64,000 nucleotides of DNA from an uncultured Oenococcus sp. (GTDB lineage Bacteria; Bacillota; Bacilli; Lactobacillales; Lactobacillaceae): positions 124,001 to 188,000 of the forward strand of contig CAKQDH010000001.1 of assembly GCA_934229385.1 (NCBI GenBank). Direction: 5' to 3'. The notes below the pieces were generated by a model, which saw only the letters and a list, made by a program, of their open reading frames with translations, was not told the DNA's origin and ran no database searches. The position numbers and the translations under genes were made by a program. The stretch's first letter is position 1; every line of letters starts with the position of its first letter. Positions 7,919 to 16,735 of this stretch are shown in pieces.

Positions 7919-8884
7919 TTATTTATTTGTATTTTCATATCTAATAATATTTTTAATTAAATTATTAACCTTATTAAAAAAATTTTTTTGTTTTGAAGAC
8001 ATTCTTGACATGCCTTTAATTCCATTATATTGATTTACAATTTCATCAATCCAATACTGCTTTTCAAAAATCCCATCTTTTATTTTAGGAAAAAATAAAC
8101 TTGCTTGCATTCTTAAAGTACTTCCCAGACTTTCATTAGCTACAGGGTCTTTTGCTCCTATTTCATTTGACAAAATTTTTTTTAATTCAAGATAAGTTTT
8201 ATCGGAAAAAAGTGAGGAAATATGAGCAGGATTTAATTTATAAATTTTATTATTGATCCAATAATAATTAACTTCTTCATTTATTCTTAGTTTTTGAGAA
8301 GTTTCTATTAAAGTAGCTCTGATCAAGGGATTGATATAAGGATCTAAAAACAAAAATTTAGTTCCATGCCACCATTCATACAAAGGCAATTTTAAAGAAC
8401 TTTCAAAACGATCTCGTTGAACACCAAAATCGCCATCTGAAAGATGATAGAAAGACTGAGTTAAAATTTTCTTAGTTAATGGCATTTTTCTACGAAAATT
8501 GTCTTCTTCATCCCTAATAATTCTTAAACCATCATTCCTAAAAGAAGAAGAGGCAGAAATTACCATTTCATAAGCATTAATAAAACTTTGATTTTTTAAA
8601 AGTATTTTTAAAGCTAAATTAAAAAGTTTTTTATTGTTCAAGTAACCATTAATAAAATCTTCTAAATAAGTTTCTGCTAGAGAAAATTGTTGATCTTCGT
8701 AAAGTGTTCCTGTTAAGATTTTATTCAACTCAAAATTTTGTTTCTTCTGATATGCTTTTTGAAAATAAAAAGAGGCTTCATGATAATTCTTCAGGTTGAA
8801 TTCACGCTGCCCTTTTTTAATTAGTTCGTCAAAATTAAATTTTTCAAATTTATCCTTCATTTTTTTTACCAGATAATTGGGCAT
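7919..8884 (-). CDS. Tetratricopeptide-like repeat protein, function unknown
   Basis: This is a 321-residue soluble protein with degenerate TPR-like helical pairs in its first half, for example GQREFNLKNYHEASFYFQKA (about 25-44) and the following 34-residue unit. The second half has no motif I recognise. It overlaps the 3' end of rnjB by 35 bases, so it is translated from the same message. An alternative ATG at 8860 would give a shorter overlap; the upstream ATG at 8884 has a closer AAAGG. The tight link to RNase J2 suggests a protein-protein role near RNA decay, but that is inference only. Confidence 0.75.
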   Translation of the reverse strand: MPNYLVKKMKDKFEKFNFDELIKKGQREFNLKNYHEASFYFQKAYQKKQNFELNKILTGTLYEDQQFSLAETYLEDFINGYLNNKKLFNLALKILLKNQSFINAYEMVISASSSFRNDGLRIIRDEEDNFRRKMPLTKKILTQSFYHLSDGDFGVQRDRFESSLKLPLYEWWHGTKFLFLDPYINPLIRATLIETSQKLRINEEVNYYWINNKIYKLNPAHISSLFSDKTYLELKKILSNEIGAKDPVANESLGSTLRMQASLFFPKIKDGIFEKQYWIDEIVNQYNGIKGMSRMSSKQKNFFNKVNNLIKNIIRYENTNK

Positions 8885-10727
8885 TTATCCTTTTAATAGT
8901 TTCTTTTTTAGGCCTTATTGCTCTTGGAGCAAATTTTGTTCCTTCACGTCCTCGCTTATAACTTGTACGTCCATTTTTTTGTTGATTAGCCCTTTTATTT
9001 TTTTGTTCTTTTTTATTATTATTTGGCCGTCGGTTTTGGTTTACTTCCATAACTACCGGCATAACAATAGGTCTACGTTTGGTTTTTTCATAGAAAAACT
9101 TAGAAAGTGAAGTTTTAACTCCGCTTTTTAAATCATTCCAATCAAATTTAGTCGCCTTATGCATATACAGATTAATCTGATTAACCATCACTTTTGAAGC
9201 TTGCTTAATAATCTGACGGTTCATCTTAACAAAAATAAATCCTCTGGTAGTAATTTTTGGAGAAGTTACTACTTTTTTCTTTTTCTTATCTATTGTAGCG
9301 GCTGCGATAACTACCCCATCATCAGAAAGCATTTTACGGTCCCTTAGAACAATATTACCTACATCTTTAGAATTTGAACCATCTATCATAGTATCGTCTA
9401 CTTCAAAAGAACCTTCTAGTTTGAAATTCTCCTTTTTTGGATCATAATTATATTTATCCCCTTTCATAGATAAGAAAATATGATCTTTTTTAAGACCAAC
9501 TTCTTGGGCTAAATAATCAGCAACAGAAAAGACTCTATACTCCGCAGAAACAGGGAACAGATATTCAGGAGACATAAAACTAAGCATAAATTGAAAATCT
9601 CTTTGACTTGCATGACTGGAAGCTTCTATATTTTCTTGTTCCTTAATGGACGAAACTACTGCTCCATGACGATAAATCATATTTTTTGTATTCGCTATAA
9701 GAGATTCAATAGCCGGATCAGGATTAGTTGAAATAAAAACTAAATCATTTTTTGACAAATGAATTAAACGATCCTCATCATTTGCAATCCGATTAAGTTC
9801 TTTTATAGGTTCCCCTGATTTCCCTGTTTCAAGAATTACTAATTTATTATTAGGAATAGATTTAATATTTTTAATATTAACAAATAACCGATTATATTTT
9901 TCAGGAAGATGAAGTTGTTTAGAAAAAATAGCAGTTTTTATATTTTTTTCTAATTCTTTTCCGTAAATAGAAATCTTTCTTCCATTATCATAAGCAGAAT
10001 TAATTATTTCTTGAATCCTAATGATATTTGATGCTGTAATTGATGCAATAATTCTTTTTGAAAAATTTTCTTTAAAAATCTGAAATATATATTCGTCAAT
10101 TTCAGATTCATTTGATGGTTCCCCTGGTGATTCAACGCCATTTGCGTCTTCCAAAAGTGCTAAGACTTTCTTATGCCCTATCGAAGTTAAACGATAATAA
10201 TCTGTCCTATAATGTCTCTTTACAGTATTATCAAACTTAAAACTTCCTGTATAAACTATTTGTCCATATTTAGTTTCAATTACAATACCAACTGATTCTG
10301 GCATAGAATATGTTTCTCCAAAAAAAGAAACCTTAGCCTTTTCAAATTGGACTGCTGAATCAGAACGAATAACATTAAAATCATTAAAATCAGATAAATC
10401 AGAATATTGGGATATCTCATGTTTTGCTAAAGCAAGAGTAAATTCTGTACCAAAAACAGGTATCCGAAGTGCTTTTAAAAGATAGGGTAAAGCGCCTATA
10501 GAACCGGAATGACCATTAGTAAGAAAAACACCAGCAACTTGATCAGCATGATCAACTAAATAATTAAAATCTGGAATAATAAAATCTATACCTAATAAAT
10601 TAGTTTGCGGGTACTTTAACCCACAATCAAGTATATAAATTTCATCATCAACAGTGACAGCAAACATATTTTTGCCATTTTCACGAACACCACCAAAGGG
10701 TATGATATTTAAATTAGTATTAACCAT
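8850..10727 (-). CDS. rnjB: Ribonuclease J2-type beta-CASP protein with altered metal site
   Basis: RNase J proteins are beta-lactamase/beta-CASP nucleases that mature and degrade RNA, with J1 and J2 working as a complex. The 625-residue protein starts IIPFGGVRENGKN and has the beta-CASP and C-terminal J domains. The metal motif HxHxDH, normally HGHEDHIGALPY, reads NGHSGSIGALPY here (residues 71-82), so H71, D75 and H76 are replaced. This identifies it as the J2-like, weakly active or inactive partner rather than J1. The last 60 residues are an Arg/Lys/Asn-rich tail. It is divergent from rpsO and overlaps the TPR gene. Confidence 0.88.
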   Translation of the reverse strand: MVNTNLNIIPFGGVRENGKNMFAVTVDDEIYILDCGLKYPQTNLLGIDFIIPDFNYLVDHADQVAGVFLTNGHSGSIGALPYLLKALRIPVFGTEFTLALAKHEISQYSDLSDFNDFNVIRSDSAVQFEKAKVSFFGETYSMPESVGIVIETKYGQIVYTGSFKFDNTVKRHYRTDYYRLTSIGHKKVLALLEDANGVESPGEPSNESEIDEYIFQIFKENFSKRIIASITASNIIRIQEIINSAYDNGRKISIYGKELEKNIKTAIFSKQLHLPEKYNRLFVNIKNIKSIPNNKLVILETGKSGEPIKELNRIANDEDRLIHLSKNDLVFISTNPDPAIESLIANTKNMIYRHGAVVSSIKEQENIEASSHASQRDFQFMLSFMSPEYLFPVSAEYRVFSVADYLAQEVGLKKDHIFLSMKGDKYNYDPKKENFKLEGSFEVDDTMIDGSNSKDVGNIVLRDRKMLSDDGVVIAAATIDKKKKKVVTSPKITTRGFIFVKMNRQIIKQASKVMVNQINLYMHKATKFDWNDLKSGVKTSLSKFFYEKTKRRPIVMPVVMEVNQNRRPNNNKKEQKNKRANQQKNGRTSYKRGREGTKFAPRAIRPKKETIKRINAQLSGKKNEG

Positions 10728-10821
10728 TTTATTTGTAACCTCTAAACAATTAATTTAAAAATATTTATGCATGAATCTATTTCCGGACAATCAAAAATTT
10801 AGTCCAAAAGAGTTCTGTTAT

Positions 10822-10862
10822 TTTTTATTTTACATAAATATCTCGTTTATGTAAAATAAAAA
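10822..10862. repeat. 17-bp perfect inverted repeat in the rnjB/rpsO divergent region
   Basis: The arms at 10822-10838 and 10846-10862 are exact reverse complements, each 17 bases, separated by a 7-base loop TATCTCG. The core is ACATAAA / TTTATGT flanked by T- and A-rich ends. The right arm overlaps the predicted -35 of rpsO. Both neighbouring genes point away from it, so a simple terminator role is unlikely for either. An operator or RNA structure at the rnjB leader is possible. Confidence 0.8.
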
Positions 10863-10979
10863 GAATCTGCTATAATAAAATAGCTATGTTTTATATATAT
10901 AGTGAACCTTAAACTTAGTTGATTGTGGATCTTACCTTTATACTTTTAACTAGGTTTCTGGAAATTTTTGAGGAGGTAA
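10848..10979 (+). promoter_or_regulatory. rpsO promoter and structured leader
   Basis: The extended -10 is TGCTATAAT (TATAAT at 10871-10876), with a weak TTATGT -35 at 10848-10853 and a 17-base spacer. The leader of about 95 bases contains AAACTTAGTT and AACTAGGTTT, which pair with a single G-U to form a ten-pair helix shortly before GAGGAGG. S15 represses its own mRNA in many bacteria, and this helix is a candidate site; the target role is inferred. Confidence 0.55.
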
Positions 10980-10980
10980 A

Positions 10981-11250
10981 ATGGCTTTAACTCAAGAAGC
11001 AAAAACTAAAATTATTAAACAGTATGCAACCCATGAAGGTGATACTGGATCCGTTGAAGTACAAATAGCGGTTTTAAGTGCAGATATTAATGAAATTAAC
11101 GATCACATGAAAAAAAATAAGCATGATTATTCTTCTCAACGGGGCTTAATGAAAAAAATTGGCCACCGTAGAAATTTATTACGATATTTAAGAGAAAATA
11201 ATATATCAGATTACAGAAAATTAATCTCTAAGTTAGGTCTTCGTCGTTAA
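10981..11250 (+). CDS. rpsO: 30S ribosomal protein S15
   Basis: S15 binds the central domain of 16S rRNA and starts assembly of the platform. The 89-residue protein is full length, with the signature region [37 protein letters not shown] and the end [17 protein letters not shown] is spaced well before the ATG. It is followed by rpsT after 25 bases in the same direction and is divergent from rnjB. Confidence 0.98.
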   Translation: MALTQEAKTKIIKQYATHEGDTGSVEVQIAVLSADINEINDHMKKNKHDYSSQRGLMKKIGHRRNLLRYLRENNISDYRKLISKLGLRR

Positions 11251-11275
11251 TATATTTTAAAGGAGGAATTAAATT

Positions 11276-11545
11276 TTGCCAATTATCAAATCTTCAATCA
11301 AAAGAGATCGTTTAAATAAAATTCAATACGCTGCTAGATCGCCACAAATAAGTCATTATCATACTGCAGTTAAAAATTTCGAAAAAGCTGTTAAAACTGG
11401 AAAAGATAACATAAATGACTTATATAAAAAAACAAGTTCGGTTATTGATAAAGCTCAGTCTAAAAATTTAATTAAAAAAAATAAAGCATCCCGTGAAAAG
11501 GGACGACTATATAAACTACTAAAAGAAACTGAGTCAAAAAAATAA
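11276..11545 (+). CDS. rpsT: 30S ribosomal protein S20 (TTG start)
   Basis: S20 is a primary 16S rRNA-binding protein. The 89-residue product begins PIIKSSIKRDRLNKI after the initiator and ends KNKASREKGRLYKLL, typical of the family. The start codon is TTG at 11276, nine bases after AAGGAGG, with no nearer ATG. A UUG start is a known feature of rpsT in several bacteria, where it contributes to autoregulation. It shares a unit with rpsO and ends at a strong terminator. Confidence 0.97.
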   Translation: MPIIKSSIKRDRLNKIQYAARSPQISHYHTAVKNFEKAVKTGKDNINDLYKKTSSVIDKAQSKNLIKKNKASREKGRLYKLLKETESKK

Positions 11546-11550
11546 AAATA

Positions 11551-11584
11551 AAAAAGCTTGGCCTTATAAGCTAAGCTTTTTTTT
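11551..11584 (+). terminator. Rho-independent terminator of rpsO-rpsT
   Basis: AAAAGCTTGGC pairs with GCTAAGCTTTT over 11 positions with one G-U, around a CTTATAA loop, and is followed by an unbroken T-run. It starts a few bases after the rpsT stop. Confidence 0.92.
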
Positions 11585-11692
11585 ATATCTGATAAATAAT
11601 TTTTATTTAAAACTTAAATATATTTACTTAACTTTATTTAAAAATAGATCTACATTTCTCTAATCTTACCAGCATAAAATCATTAATTATAC

Positions 11693-12625
11693 TTAGCCTT
11701 TTACTAAACTTAACAAATCCTTAATTATATTTTTAATCTCATTTGAGTCTCTTGCTTTAGCACCACTTGCCAATTTATGGCCACCACCATGGTATTTTTT
11801 TGCTATTTGATTAATTGAAGGGCCTTTTGACCTCAAACGAACACGATAAGAACCATCATTATTTTCTATAAAATTAGCCCAAACATTTACTTCTTCAATA
11901 GACCCAAACATGCCTACAACAAAATTTGTTCCATCAGACTTTAAATTAGCTTCTTGAATCATCTTTTTGGTTAAAATAATCCAGGCAACATGATTTTTAA
12001 TTCCCATTTTTTGGTAAATAAGGCCCGAAAACCGTGCTTGAGCAAGAGTTATTGAGGACATTTTACGGTTAATAGAATTAAAATTAACATCATATTTATA
12101 TAAATAACTTACAGCTTTAAATGTTTGAGGGTGGGAAGAATACATAAATCGTCCTGTGTCACCAACTATACCAATATATAAATAACGAGCTGCTCTATTG
12201 TTAACAGATAAAGAGGCGTTATTAATACCTAAATATGTAATCATTTCAGAACTAGAAGACCTTTTTGGTTCATCCCATATTAATCCTCCAAAAGGTTCAT
12301 CGTTTGGATGGTGATCAATTTTAATTATAAAACTCCCCTTTTTATAACGTTTATCATCAATTCTATCAACATTAGCCGTATCAATAACAATTACTAAAGC
12401 ATTTTTATAAACATTGTTAGAAATTTTATCCATACTCCCAACCCAGTTTAAGCCTGTTGCTTCTTCTCCAACTGCATAAACTTTTTTTCCAGGAAAAGAG
12501 TTTTGTAAAATTTCTTTCAAACCCAACTGTGAACCAATTGCATCAGGATCGGGGCGTTGATGCCTATGTATGATAATAGTGTCAAATTCTTTTATTTTTT
12601 TTATAATCTTTTTTTGTATATCCAT
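11693..12625 (-). CDS. nrnA: Bifunctional oligoribonuclease / pAp phosphatase NrnA (DHH family)
   Basis: NrnA degrades short oligonucleotides and dephosphorylates pAp. The 310-residue protein has the DHH phosphoesterase motifs HRHQRPDPDAIG (residues 20-31), VIVIDTANVDRID, KIDHHPNDEPFG and IVGDTGRFMYS. The C-terminal DHHA1 motif is GGGHKLASGAKA. All metal-site residues expected for the family are visible. It stands alone on the minus strand, convergent with rpsT. No clear Shine-Dalgarno is seen before the ATG at 12625. Confidence 0.94.
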   Translation of the reverse strand: MDIQKKIIKKIKEFDTIIIHRHQRPDPDAIGSQLGLKEILQNSFPGKKVYAVGEEATGLNWVGSMDKISNNVYKNALVIVIDTANVDRIDDKRYKKGSFIIKIDHHPNDEPFGGLIWDEPKRSSSSEMITYLGINNASLSVNNRAARYLYIGIVGDTGRFMYSSHPQTFKAVSYLYKYDVNFNSINRKMSSITLAQARFSGLIYQKMGIKNHVAWIILTKKMIQEANLKSDGTNFVVGMFGSIEEVNVWANFIENNDGSYRVRLRSKGPSINQIAKKYHGGGHKLASGAKARDSNEIKNIIKDLLSLVKG

Positions 12626-12865
12626 ATTTATTTCTTAATATATATCAAAAATTAACTTTTATACTAAAAATAAAACAATGATTTTAAATTTAATATGTTA
12701 ATTTACCTCAAAAAGAACCTAATATAATTTAAAATCAAAAATTTACTAAAATTGTTCTTAAAAAAGAAAACATTTAATATGATCTTTACTAAAATAATTT
12801 ACCCTTTTTAACACAATCAATCTAAACAAAGCATTATAATAAAAAAGTTTTTTAATTCATTCCCA

Positions 12866-13240
12866 TCATTTTTTATCCTTTGTTTCCTTTGCAGTCTTAG
12901 AATTATTTTCTTCGGAATTATTTTTATTATCAAAAGAACGTTGGTCTAATATTCTAGCTATAGCACGTTGCTCAAAAGGTAAAAAAACGCCTTCAACATC
13001 AATAGTTACAATTTTCTTTTTTCTATCTACAGAATCAACAATGCCATGAAGACCGCCAATTGTTACTACGTGAGCTCCTTTAACTAACCCGCTTCTCATT
13101 TTTTCTTGCCTTTGAGAAACTTGCTTACGCCGATGGCCCATCCACCATATAAACGCCACAATTATGATTATATATATAAAAACAGTAAAACCCCAATTTC
13201 CATTAGATTTAGCCGCTAAAAAATAAATAAAATTAAACAT
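12866..13240 (-). CDS. yajC: Preprotein translocase accessory subunit YajC
   Basis: YajC is a small single-span membrane protein that associates with SecDF-YidC. I place the start at ATG 13240 because AAAGGAGG lies five bases upstream; a longer frame from 13327 adds 29 residues not typical of the family. The resulting 124 residues have a membrane segment (about 16-34), then HRRKQVSQRQEKMRSGLVKG, the family core VVTIGGLHGIVDSV and a Lys/Asn-rich tail. In relatives yajC often follows tgt or ruv genes. Here it is isolated, with 718 AT-rich bases upstream of the longer frame. Confidence 0.92.
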   Translation of the reverse strand: MFNFIYFLAAKSNGNWGFTVFIYIIIIVAFIWWMGHRRKQVSQRQEKMRSGLVKGAHVVTIGGLHGIVDSVDRKKKIVTIDVEGVFLPFEQRAIARILDQRSFDNKNNSEENNSKTAKETKDKK

Positions 13241-13327
13241 TAAAGCCTCCTTTGTAAATTTTATCAAATTAACTAAAAGAAAAATATTTAATACATAAAT
13301 GTATATAAAATTTTTATCTTCTTTCAA

Positions 13328-14045
13328 CTAGAATTCATTTAGTTATTTTCACCTAAACCAAAAAATAACCTAATACCATAGATTTTTTAAAAACTCAAAT
13401 TTATTTAAATATTCTCTACTAAAATATATTTTTTAAGTTCTAAAACTGAAAATAATTTTTATAATTTAAACCAATATAGGTTTATAAACTATTCCTTTAT
13501 ATAAATACATACAAATAGTCAAAACTTATTTATAAACAATCAATTTTTTACATTTCATATTAAACAAAATTACAATTATAAAACTATTACCCTTTTAAAT
13601 TACTAGAAAAGAAACAATGAGATAAACCTAGCTCTCTAATTTTTTAATAATAATAAAATTAATTAAAAACAATATATCTATTTTCAAAAAAATTAAAACA
13701 AAATAACAAATAAAAAATATATTAAGTTTTTTTCAATTTTATTAACTTTTTGATATTTTTAAAAAATTAGATCTTCATTTAATTATGTGCTTTTTTAGCT
13801 AATACTTATTACTTATAACTTAATAAACTTACTTTTAAATGAAGAAATAAATTAAGAAGTATCCTAAAAATAATAATAATTTTTAAATTCTAAAAAATTA
13901 CCTAAACCATTACAAAATAACAATTTAGATCTCTCAATCTTTTATATTATTTTTGTTTTATTTAAATAATCGATATTATCTACAAGATCTTTATAATCAA
14001 ACTTTTAATCTATTTCCTGATTAAAAGGATTCTAAATTTTCTCCA
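13328..14045. other. 718-base AT-rich gap, no gene recognised
   Basis: No frame with a start, a ribosome binding site and coding-like composition is present on either strand. An 11-base perfect inverted repeat, TCTTCATTTAA (13772-13782) and TTAAATGAAGA (13835-13845), is 52 bases apart and might be a remnant of a mobile element or chance. The stretch looks like decayed DNA. Confidence 0.6.
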
Positions 14046-14813
14046 TTAAGATAATTGGTTTCTAAAAAAATTAATTGAAGGTCCAATGGCATCTTTTTCA
14101 TAATCTTGAGCATGTCGATCTCCAGGAAAAATTAATGTTGACACTTGATCTCCATTTTCAATGAGCGCTTCTTGCATGGTATAGACTTCATTAAGTGGAG
14201 CTAATTCTGAAGCCGAATTAATTAAAAAGGTAGGCCCTACTTTGTTAGTAACTACATATTGCAAACTAGCGTCTCTAACTTTGGAAAAATTATGATTAAA
14301 AAGTTTTTCTAATATCCATTTATAATAAGATAATGCCTTGCTCCCTTTATCAGGATTTGAATTATCTTCCATTTTTCTTCCCTTAATTGAGGTATGCGTA
14401 TTTAAAAAACCTTGAAAATTAAATTGGCCAGACCAAGAAACGGTCGGATAACTAGTTTCATTAGAAATAACTAAAGCTATATATGCGCCTGAAGAAGAAC
14501 CTAATAATCCAATTTTGTTCCTGTCGAAATCAAATTTACTATTAATCAAAAAATAAAACGCCCTTTTTGAATCTTCAATTTGGATTGGGAAAAAATTTTT
14601 TTTATCTACTAATAACAAACGATAATTTATTGATGAAACAGAAAACCCCGCTTTTAAAAAAGAAGAAAAAACAGCTTGATCTTTTGCTTTATCTCCCCTC
14701 CACCATCCGCCTCCATGGATATAAAAAATCATGGGAGCTTTAAAATTTTGAAGGTAAAGATCCAATTTTTGTTGTTTATCTTTACCATAAGAAATATTTA
14801 AAAACTTCTTCAT
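14046..14813 (-). CDS. Alpha/beta hydrolase, esterase/kynurenine-formamidase-like
   Basis: This is a 255-residue cytoplasmic alpha/beta hydrolase. The oxyanion-hole motif HGGGW lies at residues 33-37, the nucleophile elbow GSSSG at 105-109 (Ser107), and the likely catalytic histidine in GDRHAQDYEKDAIG near residue 235. This arrangement fits the BD-FAE/esterase-lipase branch that includes acetyl esterases and kynurenine-formamidase-like enzymes. The natural substrate cannot be told. It is divergent from the neighbouring histidine phosphatase across 40 bases and is not in an operon. Confidence 0.85.
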   Translation of the reverse strand: MKKFLNISYGKDKQQKLDLYLQNFKAPMIFYIHGGGWWRGDKAKDQAVFSSFLKAGFSVSSINYRLLLVDKKNFFPIQIEDSKRAFYFLINSKFDFDRNKIGLLGSSSGAYIALVISNETSYPTVSWSGQFNFQGFLNTHTSIKGRKMEDNSNPDKGSKALSYYKWILEKLFNHNFSKVRDASLQYVVTNKVGPTFLINSASELAPLNEVYTMQEALIENGDQVSTLIFPGDRHAQDYEKDAIGPSINFFRNQLS

Positions 14814-14853
14814 AGGGCAATTTTAACAAACTAAAATAAAAGAGGAGGTAGAA

Positions 14854-15525
14854 ATGAAAATAATTTTTTATCTTGTAAGACACGGACAAACTTTTTTTAA
14901 TAAATACAATAAACTACAAGGATGGAGTAATTCACCTCTAACTAAAGAAGGAATAAAAATCGCTAAGGAAACAGGAGAAAAACTTTCACATATAAACTTT
15001 TTTTCAGCCTTTTGTTCCGATACACCCAGAGCTAGTAAAACTGCTCAAATAATATTAAAAAAAAATAAAAACCATGAAAATATTCCATTAATAACTCTAC
15101 CCAACTTTAGAGAAGAATTTTATGGGTCTTATGAAGGATCCAATATGGATAAGGCTTGGTTAGAAGCTGGAGCTCCATATGGTCTAAAAACATATAAACA
15201 AATAGTAATGAAATTTGGGCTTTCTGCAACTAAAGATCTTTTAAAAAAAGCTGATCCATGGCATGATGCTGAAAATAACAAAGAATATTGGCAAAGGATG
15301 AATAAAGGGTTTGAGAAAATAATTAAAAGAGTAAGAGCTAAAAGAAACAATAAAACTAATGTTCTATTAATTTCACATGGAAATACACTACTATCTTTAG
15401 CTGATAAATATGGCAGAGGAAAAATTAAAATTGAAAATAGACCAAAAAATGGTTCTATATCTAAATTATTATATAATGAAGGAAAGTTTAATTTTATTAC
15501 ATTCAATGATCATTTACTTCAATAA
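14854..15525 (+). CDS. Histidine phosphatase family protein (phosphoglycerate-mutase-like)
   Basis: This is a 223-residue member of the histidine phosphatase superfamily. The catalytic signature is LVRHGQT (phospho-acceptor His10) with LQGWSNSPLT following, the acid FREEFYGSYEG, and a second catalytic histidine in LLISHGNTLLS. Family members act as small-molecule phosphatases or cofactor-dependent mutases; the GpmB-like branch is usually a phosphatase. A strong AGAGGAGG precedes the ATG. The gene is alone on the plus strand, divergent from the esterase. Confidence 0.9.
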   Translation: MKIIFYLVRHGQTFFNKYNKLQGWSNSPLTKEGIKIAKETGEKLSHINFFSAFCSDTPRASKTAQIILKKNKNHENIPLITLPNFREEFYGSYEGSNMDKAWLEAGAPYGLKTYKQIVMKFGLSATKDLLKKADPWHDAENNKEYWQRMNKGFEKIIKRVRAKRNNKTNVLLISHGNTLLSLADKYGRGKIKIENRPKNGSISKLLYNEGKFNFITFNDHLLQ

Positions 15526-15862
15526 AATAATATTGTTAATCTTAGTCCAGGTTTGGATTAATAAAATAGTTCTAAAAAATTTCCATTACTAAGTTAAGTA
15601 ATTTAATTAAAGTACTATTTTGAATTTCTATGTTTTTTAATATTTGTGAATTAAAACTTAAACTTCGTTAATATAATTATATTTACTCTTAATTACGTCC
15701 AAAAAATATACAATATTAATAAACTAGCATTACTAATAATTTTTAGGATCAAATAATAATTTTTTATTCTTCATCATTTGTATTGTAAAAAGACAAATAT
15801 TTTCTTATTACCATTTTCTATAAAGCTTACATATAACTAAAATATAATTAAAAGTATTTTTT
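15526..15862. other. 337-base AT-rich gap, nothing recognised
   Basis: The gap lies between two convergent genes. I see no coding frame and no clear hairpin plus T-run. Confidence 0.5.
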
Positions 15863-16162
15863 CTATTTAATTTTATTTATGTTATCGCTAAAATATAAAA
15901 CTCTATTTATGATTCCACTTTCAGAAAAATGTAACCATTTTTTAATTTTGACATTATTTTTATAATGGCCTAGCCATTCAAGTCGGCCATTATGTTTAAA
16001 AAACTGCCATTCTCCCTGTTTTTGGCCTTTAAAAAAGGGGCCTTTTTCTCTTATCTTATTATCTGAATAAAAATAAATTCGTTTGTCATCATAACTTAAA
16101 AATCTAGGGTTACCATTATTAAATTTTTGTTTATTCGATATTTTAACAATTTTTCTGGTCAT
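15863..16162 (-). CDS. Small MORN/YwqK-like repeat protein
   Basis: This is a 99-residue protein with two or three MORN-like repeats of the YwqK type: GPFFKGQKQGEWQFFKHNG, then LGHYKNNVKIKKWLHFSESG. Such repeats form short beta-hairpins, and family members have been annotated as putative antitoxins without proof of function in most cases. No signal peptide or membrane segment is seen. It sits alone between two AT-rich gaps and has no obvious partner gene, so no function is proposed. Confidence 0.75.
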   Translation of the reverse strand: MTRKIVKISNKQKFNNGNPRFLSYDDKRIYFYSDNKIREKGPFFKGQKQGEWQFFKHNGRLEWLGHYKNNVKIKKWLHFSESGIINRVLYFSDNINKIK

Positions 16163-16660
16163 TTTATTTTTTTTAAAAGATAAGCTCTAATATAAACAAA
16201 TTTATAGATTTTATTAAGTATTAAGCTTAACTTAATAGGAAAGAACAGTTATAAAAATTAATTATTCATTAAAATAAATGTTTTTTTATAATTAAATTAA
16301 TTCTAACACCTTCATATTTTATATAATCTTTTTTAAAACAAAATTTTTGGATTCTAAAAATTAAACCAAAAATAAATCTAAGAGTCCTTTGTATTTAATT
16401 ATTCTATATAAAATTAATTTTAAGTATAATTATTTAATAAATAATTTAATTTATAGGTAAAATCAAAAATTTGAAATATTTTTTCCTAATATTTAAAAAA
16501 TTATATTTAAAAAATTTATAAGGTTATAATCATAGAATTAATTTTAATCTTCAAATAAACACCAATTAAAGTAATTTTATAAACAAATTAAATAATAACC
16601 GCTTAATATGCTATAACAACAAAATTTAAATATCCTTTTAAATCAAGATTAAAATAATTC
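16163..16660. other. About 500-base AT-rich gap, nothing recognised
   Basis: The stretch between the MORN-like gene and the dnaJ terminator contains no convincing frame on either strand, no tRNA-like T-loop sequence and no extended inverted repeat. Confidence 0.5.
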
Positions 16661-16698
16661 AAAAAAAAACAGTTCTTATTTTTTCAAATAAAACTGTT
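16661..16698 (-). terminator. Terminator of grpE-dnaK-dnaJ
   Basis: Read on the minus strand, AACAGTT plus TTATTT pairs with AAATAA plus AACTGTT (16668-16698, one bulge), followed by a long T-run at 16661-16667. It lies about 40 bases after the dnaJ stop. Confidence 0.85.
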
Positions 16699-16735
16699 AT
16701 AAATTTGCTTGTTTATCATTTATTTTTTAAAAATA

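Noticed and set aside
15129..15506. Minus-strand 125-residue frame inside the histidine phosphatase gene
   Set aside because: The plus-strand protein has all family motifs and a strong ribosome binding site; the antisense frame has neither.
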